Part shown: one piece after another, positions 37,781-44,667 of the stretch
Layout of the letters: the number at the start of each line of letters is the position of its first letter
How positions within the stretch are numbered: position 1 is the stretch's first letter
Assembly: GCF_000497445.1 (NCBI RefSeq)
Contig: NZ_CM002285.1
Location: 1,679,589 to 1,724,255, forward strand
DNA from: Streptomyces roseochromogenus subsp. oscitans DS 12.976
GTDB taxonomy: Bacteria; Actinomycetota; Actinomycetes; Streptomycetales; Streptomycetaceae
DNA length: 44,667 nucleotides
Direction of reading: 5' to 3'
Notes under the pieces: generated by a model
What the model saw: the letters and a program-made list of their open reading frames with translations, nothing else
What the model was told of the DNA's origin: nothing
Database searches by the model: none
Made by a program: the position numbers and the translations under genes

Positions 37781-39808
37781 ATGACAGAGCGTCAGAAGGA
37801 CCGTCCGTGGCTCATGCGGACGTACGCGGGCCACTCGACGGCCGAGGCGTCCAACGAGCTGTACCGGCGCAACCTCGCCAAGGGCCAGACGGGTCTGTCG
37901 GTGGCGTTCGACCTGCCGACACAGACCGGCTACGACCCCGACCACATCCTCGCCCGCGGCGAGGTCGGCCGGGTCGGTGTGCCCGTCGCGCACCTCGGTG
38001 ACATGCGTCGGCTGTTCCAGGACATCCCCCTGGAGCAGATGAACACCTCGATGACGATCAACGCCACCGCCATGTGGCTGCTGGCGCTCTACCAGGTCGT
38101 CGCCGAGGAGCAGGGCGCGGACATCACCAAGCTCCAGGGCACGACCCAGAACGACATCGTCAAGGAGTACCTCTCCCGCGGGACCCACGTCTTCCCGCCG
38201 GGGCCCTCGCTCCGCCTGACGACAGACATGATCGCGTACACGGTCTCCCGCATACCGAAGTGGAACCCGATCAACATCTGCAGCTACCACCTGCAGGAGG
38301 CCGGGGCCACACCGGTGCAGGAGATCGCGTACGCGATGTCCACCGCGATCGCCGTACTGGACGCCGTGCGCGACTCCGGCCAGGTGCCGCAGGAGCGCAT
38401 GGGCGACGTGGTGGCCCGCATCTCCTTCTTCGTGAACGCGGGCGTCCGCTTCATCGAGGAGATGTGCAAGATGCGGGCGTTCGGCCGCATCTGGGACAAG
38501 GTCACGCGCGAGCGGTACGGCATCGAGAACGCCAAGCAGCGCCGCTTCCGCTACGGCGTCCAGGTCAACTCGCTGGGTCTGACCGAGGCGCAGCCGGAGA
38601 ACAACGTCCAGCGGATCGTGCTGGAGATGCTGGCCGTGACCCTGTCGAAGGACGCACGCGCGCGTGCCGTACAGCTGCCGGCCTGGAACGAGGCCCTCGG
38701 CCTGCCCCGTCCGTGGGACCAGCAGTGGTCACTGCGCATCCAGCAGGTGCTCGCCTACGAGAGCGACCTGCTGGAGTACGAGGACATCTTCGAGGGCTCG
38801 AAGGTGATCGAGGCGAAGGTGGACCAGCTGGTCACCGACGCCCTCGCGGAGATCGACCGCATCCAGGAGATGGGCGGCGCGATGGCCGCGGTGGAGTCCG
38901 GCTACCTGAAGTCGCAGCTGGTCGCCTCGCACGCCGAGCGCCGGGCCCGGATCGAGTCCGGGCAGGAGAAGATCGTCGGCGTCAACGCCTTCGAGGGCAC
39001 CGAGCCGAACCCGCTCACGGCCGACCTGGACACCGCGATCATGACGGTCGACCCGGCGGTCGAGGCCCGAGTCATCGCCTCGCTGCAGCACTGGCGCGAC
39101 ACGCGCTACCAGCCGCCCTTCAACCACCCGCGCCCCTGCAAGGCGCTGGAGCGGCTGAAGGAGGCCGCCAAGGGCACCGAGAACCTGATGGAGGCCACGC
39201 TGGAGTGCGCCCGTGCCGGGGTCACCACCGGGGAGTGGGCGGCCGCTCTGCGCGAGGTGTTCGGCGAGTACCGGGCGCCCACCGGGGTGTCCTCGGCGCC
39301 GGTGGCGGTCGCCGCCGAGCCGGGCTCCGCGCTCGCCGGGGTCCGCGCCAAGGTGGACGCCACCGCCCGCGACCTCGGCGTCGGCAAGCTGCGCTTCCTG
39401 GTCGGCAAGCCGGGCCTGGACGGGCACTCCAACGGCGCCGAGCAGATCGCCGTACGCGCCCGTGACGCCGGCTTCGAGGTGGTCTACCAGGGCATCCGGC
39501 TCACCCCCGAGCAGATCGTGGACGCGGCCCTCGCCGAGGACGTGCACGCGGTGGGCCTGTCCATCCTGTCCGGCTCGCACGCCCAACTGGTGCCGGACGT
39601 GCTCCAGCGGCTGCGTGTGGCCGGTGCCACAGATATACCGGTGATCGCCGGTGGCATCATCCCGAATGGTGATGCCGAGCAGCTCAGGTCCGCAGGAGTG
39701 GCCGCCGTCTTCACCCCGAAGGACTTCGACATCACCGGAATCATCGGCGCGATCGTCGACGAGATCCGGAAAGCGAACAAGCTCGACCCCCTGGAGGTCC
39801 CCGCATGA
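37781..39808 (+). CDS. ecm: Ethylmalonyl-CoA mutase, B12-dependent
   Basis: A 675-residue single-chain mutase (called MeaA in older literature) converting (2R)-ethylmalonyl-CoA to (2S)-methylsuccinyl-CoA. The N-terminal TIM-barrel domain has 'LSVAFDLPTQTGYDPDHI', 'NTSMTINATAMWLLALYQ', 'LQGTTQNDIVKEYLSRGTHVFPP' and 'YHLQEAGATPVQEIAYAM'. The C-terminal cobalamin-binding domain (about 530-670) has 'KPGLDGHSNGAEQIAVRARD', giving the DxHxxG motif at Asp547-His549-Gly552, then 'LSILSGSHAQLVPDVL' and 'IIPNGDAEQL'. It is distinguished from methylmalonyl-CoA mutase by its single short chain and operon context. It starts 9 bases after ccr and overlaps the next gene at ATGA. Confidence 0.93.
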   Translation: MTERQKDRPWLMRTYAGHSTAEASNELYRRNLAKGQTGLSVAFDLPTQTGYDPDHILARGEVGRVGVPVAHLGDMRRLFQDIPLEQMNTSMTINATAMWLLALYQVVAEEQGADITKLQGTTQNDIVKEYLSRGTHVFPPGPSLRLTTDMIAYTVSRIPKWNPINICSYHLQEAGATPVQEIAYAMSTAIAVLDAVRDSGQVPQERMGDVVARISFFVNAGVRFIEEMCKMRAFGRIWDKVTRERYGIENAKQRRFRYGVQVNSLGLTEAQPENNVQRIVLEMLAVTLSKDARARAVQLPAWNEALGLPRPWDQQWSLRIQQVLAYESDLLEYEDIFEGSKVIEAKVDQLVTDALAEIDRIQEMGGAMAAVESGYLKSQLVASHAERRARIESGQEKIVGVNAFEGTEPNPLTADLDTAIMTVDPAVEARVIASLQHWRDTRYQPPFNHPRPCKALERLKEAAKGTENLMEATLECARAGVTTGEWAAALREVFGEYRAPTGVSSAPVAVAAEPGSALAGVRAKVDATARDLGVGKLRFLVGKPGLDGHSNGAEQIAVRARDAGFEVVYQGIRLTPEQIVDAALAEDVHAVGLSILSGSHAQLVPDVLQRLRVAGATDIPVIAGGIIPNGDAEQLRSAGVAAVFTPKDFDITGIIGAIVDEIRKANKLDPLEVPA

Positions 39809-40770
39809 CCACCCCTGTCAACCGCCTTCGCCCGCGGCGCTCCTGCCTGGCCGTACCGGGCAGCAACCCGCGCTTCCTGGAGAAGGCGCAGGGCCTCCCC
39901 GCCGACCAGGTCTTCCTGGACCTGGAGGACGCGTGCGCGCCGCTCGCCAAGCCGGAGGCGCGGCACACCATCGTCAAGTTCCTCAACGAGGGTGACTGGA
40001 CGGGCAAGACGCGCGTCGTGCGCGTCAACGACTGGACGACCGAGTGGACGTACCGCGATGTCGTCACGGTCGTCGAGGGCGCGGGCCAGAACCTGGACTG
40101 CATCATGCTGCCGAAGGTGCAGACGGCCGAGCAGGTCGTCGCCCTGGACCTGCTGCTGACGCAGATCGAGAAGACCATGGGCTTCGAGGTCGGCAAGATC
40201 GGCATCGAGGCGCAGATCGAGAACGCCCAGGGCCTGAACAACGTCAACGCGATCGCGCAAGCCTCCCCGCGCGTCGAGACGATCATCTTCGGCCCGGCCG
40301 ACTTCATGGCCTCCATCAACATGAAGTCGCTGGTCGTGGGCGAGCAGCCGCCCGGCTACCCGGCGGACGCCTACCACTACATCCTGATGAAGATCCTGAT
40401 GGCCGCCCGCGCCAACAACCTCCAGGCGATCGACGGCCCCTACCTGCAGATCCGCAACATCGAGGGCTACCGCGAGGTCGCGCAGCGCGCCGCGGCCCTC
40501 GGCTTCGACGGCAAGTGGGTGCTGCACCCGGGCCAGGTCGAGGCGTCCAACGAGATCTTCTCGCCGTCCCAGGAGGACTACGACCACGCCGAGCTGATCC
40601 TGGACGCGTACGACTACTACACGTCCGAGGCGGGCGGCAAGAAGGGCTCCGCGATGCTCGGCGACGAGATGATCGACGAGGCCAGCCGCAAGATGGCCCT
40701 GGTCATCTCCGGCAAGGGCCGCGCCGCCGGCATGCAGCGCACCAGCAAGTTCGAGATCCCGGAGGCCTGA
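39805..40770 (+). CDS. mcl: CoA ester lyase, β-methylmalyl-CoA / malyl-CoA lyase
   Basis: A 321-residue HpcH/HpaI aldolase-family lyase that splits β-methylmalyl-CoA into glyoxylate and propionyl-CoA. Motifs: 'RSCLAVPGSNPRFLEKAQGLPADQVFLDLEDACAP' (substrate Arg, Mg-linked Glu/Asp), 'CIMLPKVQTAEQVVALDLLL', 'IGIEAQIENAQGLNNVNAIA' (catalytic Glu), 'IFGPADFMASI' (metal Asp) and 'GKWVLHPGQVEASNEIF'. Subfamily assignment to the ethylmalonyl-CoA pathway rests on operon context; citryl-CoA lyase-like CitE proteins look similar. The ATG overlaps the ecm stop by 4 bases, so translation is coupled. Confidence 0.9.
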   Translation: MTTPVNRLRPRRSCLAVPGSNPRFLEKAQGLPADQVFLDLEDACAPLAKPEARHTIVKFLNEGDWTGKTRVVRVNDWTTEWTYRDVVTVVEGAGQNLDCIMLPKVQTAEQVVALDLLLTQIEKTMGFEVGKIGIEAQIENAQGLNNVNAIAQASPRVETIIFGPADFMASINMKSLVVGEQPPGYPADAYHYILMKILMAARANNLQAIDGPYLQIRNIEGYREVAQRAAALGFDGKWVLHPGQVEASNEIFSPSQEDYDHAELILDAYDYYTSEAGGKKGSAMLGDEMIDEASRKMALVISGKGRAAGMQRTSKFEIPEA

Positions 40771-40775
40771 CGGTC

Positions 40776-41303
40776 ATGCAGTTCGGACGCACCTACGAGG
40801 AGTTCGAGGTCGGCGCGACGTACAAGCACTGGCCGGGCAAGACGGTCACGGAGTACGACGACCACCTGTTCTGTCTCCTCACCATGAACCACCACCCGCT
40901 CCACATGGACACCAACTATGCGGAGAAGACGACGGACTTCGGCAAGAACGTCGTCGTCGGGAACTACATCTACTCCCTGCTGCTCGGCATGAGCGTGCCG
41001 GACATCTCCGGCAAGGCGATCGCCAACCTGGAGATCGAGTCGCTCAAGCACGTGGCGCCGACCTTCCACGGCGACACGATCTACGGCGAGACGACCGTGC
41101 TCGACAAGTGGCCGTCGAAGTCGAAGAACGACCGCGGCATCGTCTACGTCGAGACCAAGGGCTACAAGCAGGACGGCACCCTGGTGTGCGTCTTCCGCCG
41201 CAAGGTCATGGTGCCCACCGAGACGTACATCAAGGAGCGCGGCGGCGAGCAGCCGGGCCGCCCGGAGCTGACCGCACCTGCGGACAAGAACACGGAGAAG
41301 TAA
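40776..41303 (+). CDS. mch: MaoC family hydratase, mesaconyl-CoA hydratase
   Basis: A 175-residue single hot-dog-fold hydratase. 'GRTYEEFEVGATYKHWPGKTVTEYDDHLFCLLTMNHHPLHMDTNYAE' holds the MaoC hydratase motif with catalytic Asp/His (DxxxxxNxHPLHxD type). 'GKAIANLEIESLKHVAPTFHGDTIYGETTVL' is the second conserved block. In the pathway it hydrates mesaconyl-CoA to β-methylmalyl-CoA. The Rhodobacter enzyme is about twice this length with two hot-dog copies; this single-domain form is normal for actinobacteria. It begins five bases after mcl and ends TAATG, overlapping the next gene. Confidence 0.88.
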   Translation: MQFGRTYEEFEVGATYKHWPGKTVTEYDDHLFCLLTMNHHPLHMDTNYAEKTTDFGKNVVVGNYIYSLLLGMSVPDISGKAIANLEIESLKHVAPTFHGDTIYGETTVLDKWPSKSKNDRGIVYVETKGYKQDGTLVCVFRRKVMVPTETYIKERGGEQPGRPELTAPADKNTEK

Positions 41304-42508
41304 TGGCGCGCCTCGCCCAGACCGCCGGTCTCACCGACGTCCAGCAGGAGATCCTCTCCACCGTCCGGGACTTTGTCGACAAGGAGATCATTCCGGTCGC
41401 GACCGAGCTGGAACACCGCGACGAGTACCCGCAGCAGATCGTGGACGGCCTGAAGGAGCTCGGGCTCTTCGGCCTGATGATCCCGGAGGAGTACGGGGGC
41501 CTGGGCGAGTCGCTGCTCACCTACGCGCTGTGCGTGGAGGAGATCGCCCGTGGCTGGATGTCGGTGTCCGGCATCATCAACACCCACTTCATCGTCGCGT
41601 ACATGCTCAAGCAGCACGGCACACAGGAGCAGAAGGACCACTTCCTGCCCAGGATGGCGGCCGGCGACATCCGGGGCGCCTTCTCGATGTCGGAGCCGGG
41701 CCTGGGCTCCGACGTGTCCGCGATCACCTCGAAGGCGGTCAGGGACGGCGACGAGTACGTCCTGAACGGCCAGAAGATGTGGCTGACGAACGGCGGGACG
41801 TCGTCCCTGGTGGCCGTGCTCGTCCGCAGTGACGAGGGCCTCCCCGAGGGCACGGCGCCCCACAAGTCGATGACCACCTTCCTGATCGAGAAGGAGCCCG
41901 GCTTCGGCGAGGTCCGCCCCGGCCTCACGATCCCCGGCAAGATCGAGAAGATGGGCTACAAGGGCGTCGACACGACCGAGCTGATCATGGACGGTCTGCG
42001 GCTTCCCGCCGATCGGGTGCTCGGCGGCGTCACCGGCCGAGGTTTTTACCAAATGATGGACGGTGTCGAGGTCGGTCGCGTCAACGTGGCGGCGCGTGGC
42101 TGCGGCGTCGCTCAGCGCGCCTTCGAACTGGGTGTGCAGTACGCCCAGCAGCGGCACACCTTCGGCAAGCCGATCGCCCAGCACCAGGCCATTCAGTTCA
42201 AGCTGGCGGAGATGGCGACCAAGGTCGAGGCCGCGCATGCGATGATGGTCAACGCGGCTCGCAAAAAGGACTCCGGGGAGCGAAACGACCTTGAGGCAGG
42301 GATGGCGAAGTACCTCGCCTCCGAGTACTGCAAGGAGGTCGTGGAGGACTCCTTCCGCATCCACGGCGGCTACGGCTTCTCCAAGGAGTACGAGATCGAG
42401 CGTCTCTACCGCGAGGCCCCGATGCTGCTCATCGGTGAAGGTACCGCCGAGATCCAGAAAATGATCATCGGGCGCAGGCTGCTCGAAGAGTATCGATTCC
42501 AGGGCTGA
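41303..42508 (+). CDS. mcd: Acyl-CoA dehydrogenase, methylsuccinyl-CoA dehydrogenase
   Basis: A 401-residue flavoprotein that oxidises (2S)-methylsuccinyl-CoA to mesaconyl-CoA. Conserved segments: 'FGLMIPEEYGGLGESLLTYALCVEEIAR', 'GAFSMSEPGLGSDVSAITSKAVRDGDEYVLNGQKMWLTNG' (FAD/substrate), 'RHTFGKPIAQHQAIQFKLAEMA' and 'LLIGEGTAEIQKMIIGRRL', where the Glu in IGEGTAEIQ is the expected catalytic base. Substrate assignment comes from operon position. Between about 42040 and 42300 the gene has several codons rare in this genome (TTT, CAA, AAA, CGA, CTT, GCA). Start ATG overlaps the mch stop by 1 base; last gene of the operon. Confidence 0.88.
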   Translation: MARLAQTAGLTDVQQEILSTVRDFVDKEIIPVATELEHRDEYPQQIVDGLKELGLFGLMIPEEYGGLGESLLTYALCVEEIARGWMSVSGIINTHFIVAYMLKQHGTQEQKDHFLPRMAAGDIRGAFSMSEPGLGSDVSAITSKAVRDGDEYVLNGQKMWLTNGGTSSLVAVLVRSDEGLPEGTAPHKSMTTFLIEKEPGFGEVRPGLTIPGKIEKMGYKGVDTTELIMDGLRLPADRVLGGVTGRGFYQMMDGVEVGRVNVAARGCGVAQRAFELGVQYAQQRHTFGKPIAQHQAIQFKLAEMATKVEAAHAMMVNAARKKDSGERNDLEAGMAKYLASEYCKEVVEDSFRIHGGYGFSKEYEIERLYREAPMLLIGEGTAEIQKMIIGRRLLEEYRFQG

Positions 42509-42517
42509 ATGTCCGGA

Positions 42518-42556
42518 TACGGGGTGTTTTCTTCGAGAAGAAGATCACACCCCGTA
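42518..42556 (+). terminator. Terminator after the ethylmalonyl-CoA operon
   Basis: TACGGGGTGT (42518-42527) pairs with ACACCCCGTA (42547-42556). Inside, TTCTTC (42529-42534) pairs with GAAGAA (42537-42542). The long hairpin begins 10 bases past the mcd stop. Confidence 0.75.
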
Positions 42557-42678
42557 GACGGCCTTCGGCCGCCGACTCGGCTGCCTGGCTTGCCCAGTTG
42601 CAGCCCGCGACCGGTACGATCCCACGGAAAGCCGCCGTCCCCCGTCTTGCGCGGCATCATCCGCTACGAAGGTCATCC

Positions 42679-43335
42679 ATGCCCCACAGCCAAACCTCTG
42701 CACCTCGCGACAGCCGAGCCGGCGTACGCCTCGCGCGCGGAGCATCGCCGTGGCTTCTCCCGACCGTCGCCACCGCAGCCCTCAGCCTGGCCCGCGCCCG
42801 CCGCTCCGGCGCGGCGAAGGCCGTGGCCGTGCCCGCCACCGCGCTCGCGGCGGGCATGCTGTGGTTCTTCCGCGACCCCGAGCGCGAGATCGGCTCCGGC
42901 CGGGTGATCTCACCCGCCGACGGCGTGGTGCAGAGCATCATGCCGTGGAAGGACGGACGCACCCGCGTCGCGATCTTCATGAGCCCGCTGAACGTCCACG
43001 TCAACCGCGCGCCCCTCGCGGGCACGGTGACGTCCGTCGAGCACATCCCCGGCGGCTTTGTTCCGGCTTTCAACAAGGAGAGCGAGAACAACGAGCGCGT
43101 AGTCTGGCATTTCGACACCGAACTCGGCGACATCGAGATGATCCAGATCGCCGGCGCGGTGGCCCGCCGCATCGTGCCCTACATCCCTCGGGGCACGAAG
43201 GTCGAGCAGGGCGACCGAATCGGTCTGATCCGCTTCGGCTCGCGTGTCGATCTCTACCTGCCCGAGGGCGTGGAGGTCGCGGTCGAGGTCGGACAGAAGA
43301 CCGTGGCTGGGGTGACTCGCATTGACCGTGATTGA
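42679..43335 (+). CDS. psd: Phosphatidylserine decarboxylase
   Basis: A 218-residue proenzyme of the short PSD class that makes phosphatidylethanolamine from phosphatidylserine. The membrane-associated N-terminal part is 'WLLPTVATAALSLARARR' and 'AVAVPATALAAGMLWFFRDP'. Core: 'VISPADGVVQSIMPW', 'RVAIFMSPLNVHVNRAPLAGTV' and 'VEQGDRIGLIRFGSRVDLYLPEG'. The Gly-Ser in RFGSR is the self-cleavage site; the Ser becomes the pyruvoyl prosthetic group. ATG 42679 is preceded by GAAGG. It overlaps pssA by 14 bases, so the two make one lipid-synthesis unit. Confidence 0.93.
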   Translation: MPHSQTSAPRDSRAGVRLARGASPWLLPTVATAALSLARARRSGAAKAVAVPATALAAGMLWFFRDPEREIGSGRVISPADGVVQSIMPWKDGRTRVAIFMSPLNVHVNRAPLAGTVTSVEHIPGGFVPAFNKESENNERVVWHFDTELGDIEMIQIAGAVARRIVPYIPRGTKVEQGDRIGLIRFGSRVDLYLPEGVEVAVEVGQKTVAGVTRIDRD

Positions 43336-44179
43336 TCCGGAGACCCAGGCGGGCTGGGTGCCCGAGGCCGACGAGGTGGACGACGAGGAGGAGATGCCCC
43401 TCTCGCTCCGTCTGTCGATAGCGGACACCCTCACTCTGGGCAACGCGACGTGCGGCTTCATGGCGGTGTACTTCACCACCACCGGCATCCTGATCCCGCA
43501 CCTGACAGGCAATGACGAATCCGCGGGCATGGCGCGGCACAGCGCCGCCACGGCCGTCATCCTGATGCTCTGCGCTGCCGTCTTCGACCTGTTCGACGGA
43601 CTGGTCGCGCGGAAGCTGCGCTCCTCGCCCATGGGCGCGGAGCTGGACAACCTCTCCGACCTGATCAGCTTCGGTCTCGCGCCCGCGTACTTCGTGCTGG
43701 TCTACGGCATGGTCGCGGACGACGCGCACCAGAGAATGGCGGCGCTGGGGGCGATCGTGGTGCTCCTGGCGGTCGTGCTACGCCTGGCCCGCTTCTCGTG
43801 CGTGACGATGAAGGACGGCATGTTCCAGGGCATGCCCTCGCCGTTCGGCGCGCTCACGGTGGTCTCCATCGTCCTCCTGGAGCTGCCCTTCGTGGCGACC
43901 CTGCTGGCGATCCTGGGCACGGCGTGGCTGATGGTGAGCCGGGTGGAGTACCCGAAGCCGCGGGGCCGCCTCGCCGGCGCGATGCTCTCCTGGATCGTGC
44001 TGTCCATGGGCCTGCTGGCCGCCTGGGCCTTCGACGCCCCGAGCGGTCAGCTGCTGCTCCAGACCGGCTGTGCGCTGCAGCTGGTCATGGGCGCGGTGAT
44101 TCCGTTGTTCGCCACGGCTCGGCGGGTGAACAACTTCCGCGACAATCGGCGCGAGGCGCGGGCGGCGCAGTTGCCGTAG
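43322..44179 (+). CDS. pssA: CDP-diacylglycerol-serine O-phosphatidyltransferase (phosphatidylserine synthase)
   Basis: A 285-residue integral membrane enzyme joining CDP-diacylglycerol and serine to phosphatidylserine, the substrate of Psd next door. The CDP-alcohol phosphatidyltransferase signature D-G-x2-A-R-x8-G-x3-D-x3-D is complete in 'FDGLVARKLRSSPMGAELD' and the following NLSD. Six to eight hydrophobic segments follow, e.g. 'LVYGMVADDAHQRMAALG' to 'VVLLAVVLRLA', 'VVSIVLLELPFVATLLAIL' and 'AMLSWIVLSMGLLAAWAF'. The N-terminal 30 residues are acidic. TTG 43322 is nine bases after GGGG; GTG 43328 is the alternative start. It overlaps the end of psd. Confidence 0.92.
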   Translation: MTVIDPETQAGWVPEADEVDDEEEMPLSLRLSIADTLTLGNATCGFMAVYFTTTGILIPHLTGNDESAGMARHSAATAVILMLCAAVFDLFDGLVARKLRSSPMGAELDNLSDLISFGLAPAYFVLVYGMVADDAHQRMAALGAIVVLLAVVLRLARFSCVTMKDGMFQGMPSPFGALTVVSIVLLELPFVATLLAILGTAWLMVSRVEYPKPRGRLAGAMLSWIVLSMGLLAAWAFDAPSGQLLLQTGCALQLVMGAVIPLFATARRVNNFRDNRREARAAQLP

Positions 44180-44194
44180 CGGCGCGTATGCCGA

Positions 44195-44227
44195 GGGCCC
44201 CGGACCGTTCGCTGGTCCGGGGCCCTT
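44195..44227 (+). terminator. Terminator after pssA
   Basis: GGGCCCCGGACC (44195-44206) pairs perfectly with GGTCCGGGGCCC (44214-44225) across GTTCGCT and is followed by TT. It begins 15 bases past the stop codon. Confidence 0.8.
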
Positions 44228-44242
44228 CGCTTGTGCGGGCGA

Positions 44243-44409
44243 CCTGGGGGGCTCCGCCCCCAGACCCCCGTTTCCCACCCGCCCACCCGTCTCGGTCGGC
44301 TGGAGAGCCACTGTCCCGGGCGGACGTGGTCTTGTCGCCCCACCACTCAGCCGACCGAGTCGGGTGGGTGTGGTGGGCAGGCCGGGGGTCTGGGGGCGGA
44401 GCCCCCAGG
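44243..44409. repeat. Large inverted repeat between convergent genes
   Basis: Left arm 44243-44302 and right arm 44348-44409 are inverted copies. The outer ~27 bases (CCTGGGGG(G)CTCCGCCCCC and AGACCCCCG) match but for one extra G; the inner ~21 bases (CCCACCCG to GGTCGGCTG) match but for one base; the middle ~12 bases differ. The loop is about 45 bases. The outer block is, from memory, a common streptomycete intergenic element. It ends 5 bases before the glycerate kinase stop and could terminate that gene. Confidence 0.75.
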
Positions 44410-44413
44410 GACC

Positions 44414-44667
44414 TCAGCCCAGGTGGTCCTCAGCGATGCGCACGGCGACCCGCTCCAGAATCGGCCCCGCATCCGCGATGCACCTGGCCACGTCCGGCTC
44501 GACCGAGGTCAACGGGTACGCCTGTGAGATCCCCGCCCCCCGCAACGCCTCCGGCGACAGAGCGAGCCGTCCGCACACCGCCACCACGGTCCTTCCCGCG
44601 GAGCGAGCCGCGGAAGCCACCCCCACCGGCGCCTTCCCGTGCAGCGTCTGCTCGTCCAGTGACCCCT
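44414..44667 (-). CDS. Glycerate kinase, C-terminal end (cut by window edge)
   Basis: The last ~84 codons are present. They read 'GSLDEQTLHGKAPVGVASAA' then 'GRTVVAVCGRLALS', 'ISQAYPLTSVEPDVARCIAD' and 'LERVAVRIAEDHLG', matching the C-terminus of the GK-II/GlxK glycerate kinases: 'EG.(S/L)D.QT..GKAP.GVA..A' is diagnostic. The enzyme phosphorylates D-glycerate to a phosphoglycerate. It may connect with glyoxylate released by the ethylmalonyl-CoA pathway via tartronate semialdehyde, but that is inference. It is convergent with pssA. Confidence 0.82.
   Translation of the reverse strand, partial: GSLDEQTLHGKAPVGVASAARSAGRTVVAVCGRLALSPEALRGAGISQAYPLTSVEPDVARCIADAGPILERVAVRIAEDHLG

Noticed and set aside
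1..44667. tRNA, rRNA, insertion sequence or prophage
   Set aside because: I looked through the gaps for tRNA-like cloverleafs, transposase or integrase motifs and found none.

Overview
This window looks like a chromosomal segment of a Streptomyces or close relative. GC is very high, with strong G/C preference at third codon positions. GTG and TTG starts are common, at least two starts look leaderless, and the gene set is typical (ABC-F ATPase, SpoIIE-type phosphatase with PAS, GAF and ATPase domains, ethylmalonyl-CoA pathway, DUF2795 and DUF6158 proteins). I saw no rRNA, tRNA, CRISPR array, transposase, integrase or phage gene.

Left part (1-15003): a cut-off secreted protein, small DUF2795 and DUF6158 genes, an ABC-F ATPase, a histidine phosphatase and a methyltransferase. 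Then comes a minus-strand group of an NDH-2-like FAD oxidoreductase, a short animal-type transketolase and an orphan gas-vesicle protein GvpL/F. A VOC protein, a DUF5107/TPR protein, a decayed arginase-family gene, a GNAT acetyltransferase and a secreted CocE-type hydrolase follow. A 22-24/46-bp tandem repeat array fills the gap after the hydrolase and runs into the 3' end of the next gene.

Middle (15004-20051): a tightly coupled minus-strand peptidase operon, M55 D-aminopeptidase, M20 peptidase, S9 prolyl-oligopeptidase (broken by an apparent 1-nt frameshift) and S66 LD-carboxypeptidase. It looks like a module for degrading D-amino-acid or wall-derived peptides. Next (20052-33202) come an SDR, a methyltransferase, the SpoIIE phosphatase, an MFS exporter with three Ig-like repeats at its C-terminus, an SRPBCC protein, an Rv2578c-type radical SAM gene behind a LexA/SOS box, a secreted tripeptidyl aminopeptidase, a RidA protein overlapped antisense by a membrane protein, and a HEAT-repeat protein.

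Right part (33203-44667): the ethylmalonyl-CoA pathway. It has a duplicated-domain 3-hydroxyacyl-CoA dehydrogenase, a TetR regulator, then the operon ccr-ecm-mcl-mch-mcd, bounded by strong hairpin terminators. Its promoter carries two palindromes 22 bp apart. The pathway turns crotonyl-CoA, from acetyl-CoA or butyrate, into glyoxylate plus propionyl-CoA, and supplies ethylmalonyl-CoA, which can also serve as a polyketide extender. Psd and PssA (phosphatidylethanolamine synthesis) follow, then the end of a glycerate kinase gene on the opposite strand. From memory, S. coelicolor has the same order around SCO6467-SCO6475.

The least routine parts are the peptidase operon with its frameshift and adjoining repeat array, the gvpL-transketolase-NDH-2 group, the SOS-box radical SAM gene and the twin-palindrome ccr promoter. 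All functions are read from sequence and family knowledge; no search was run.
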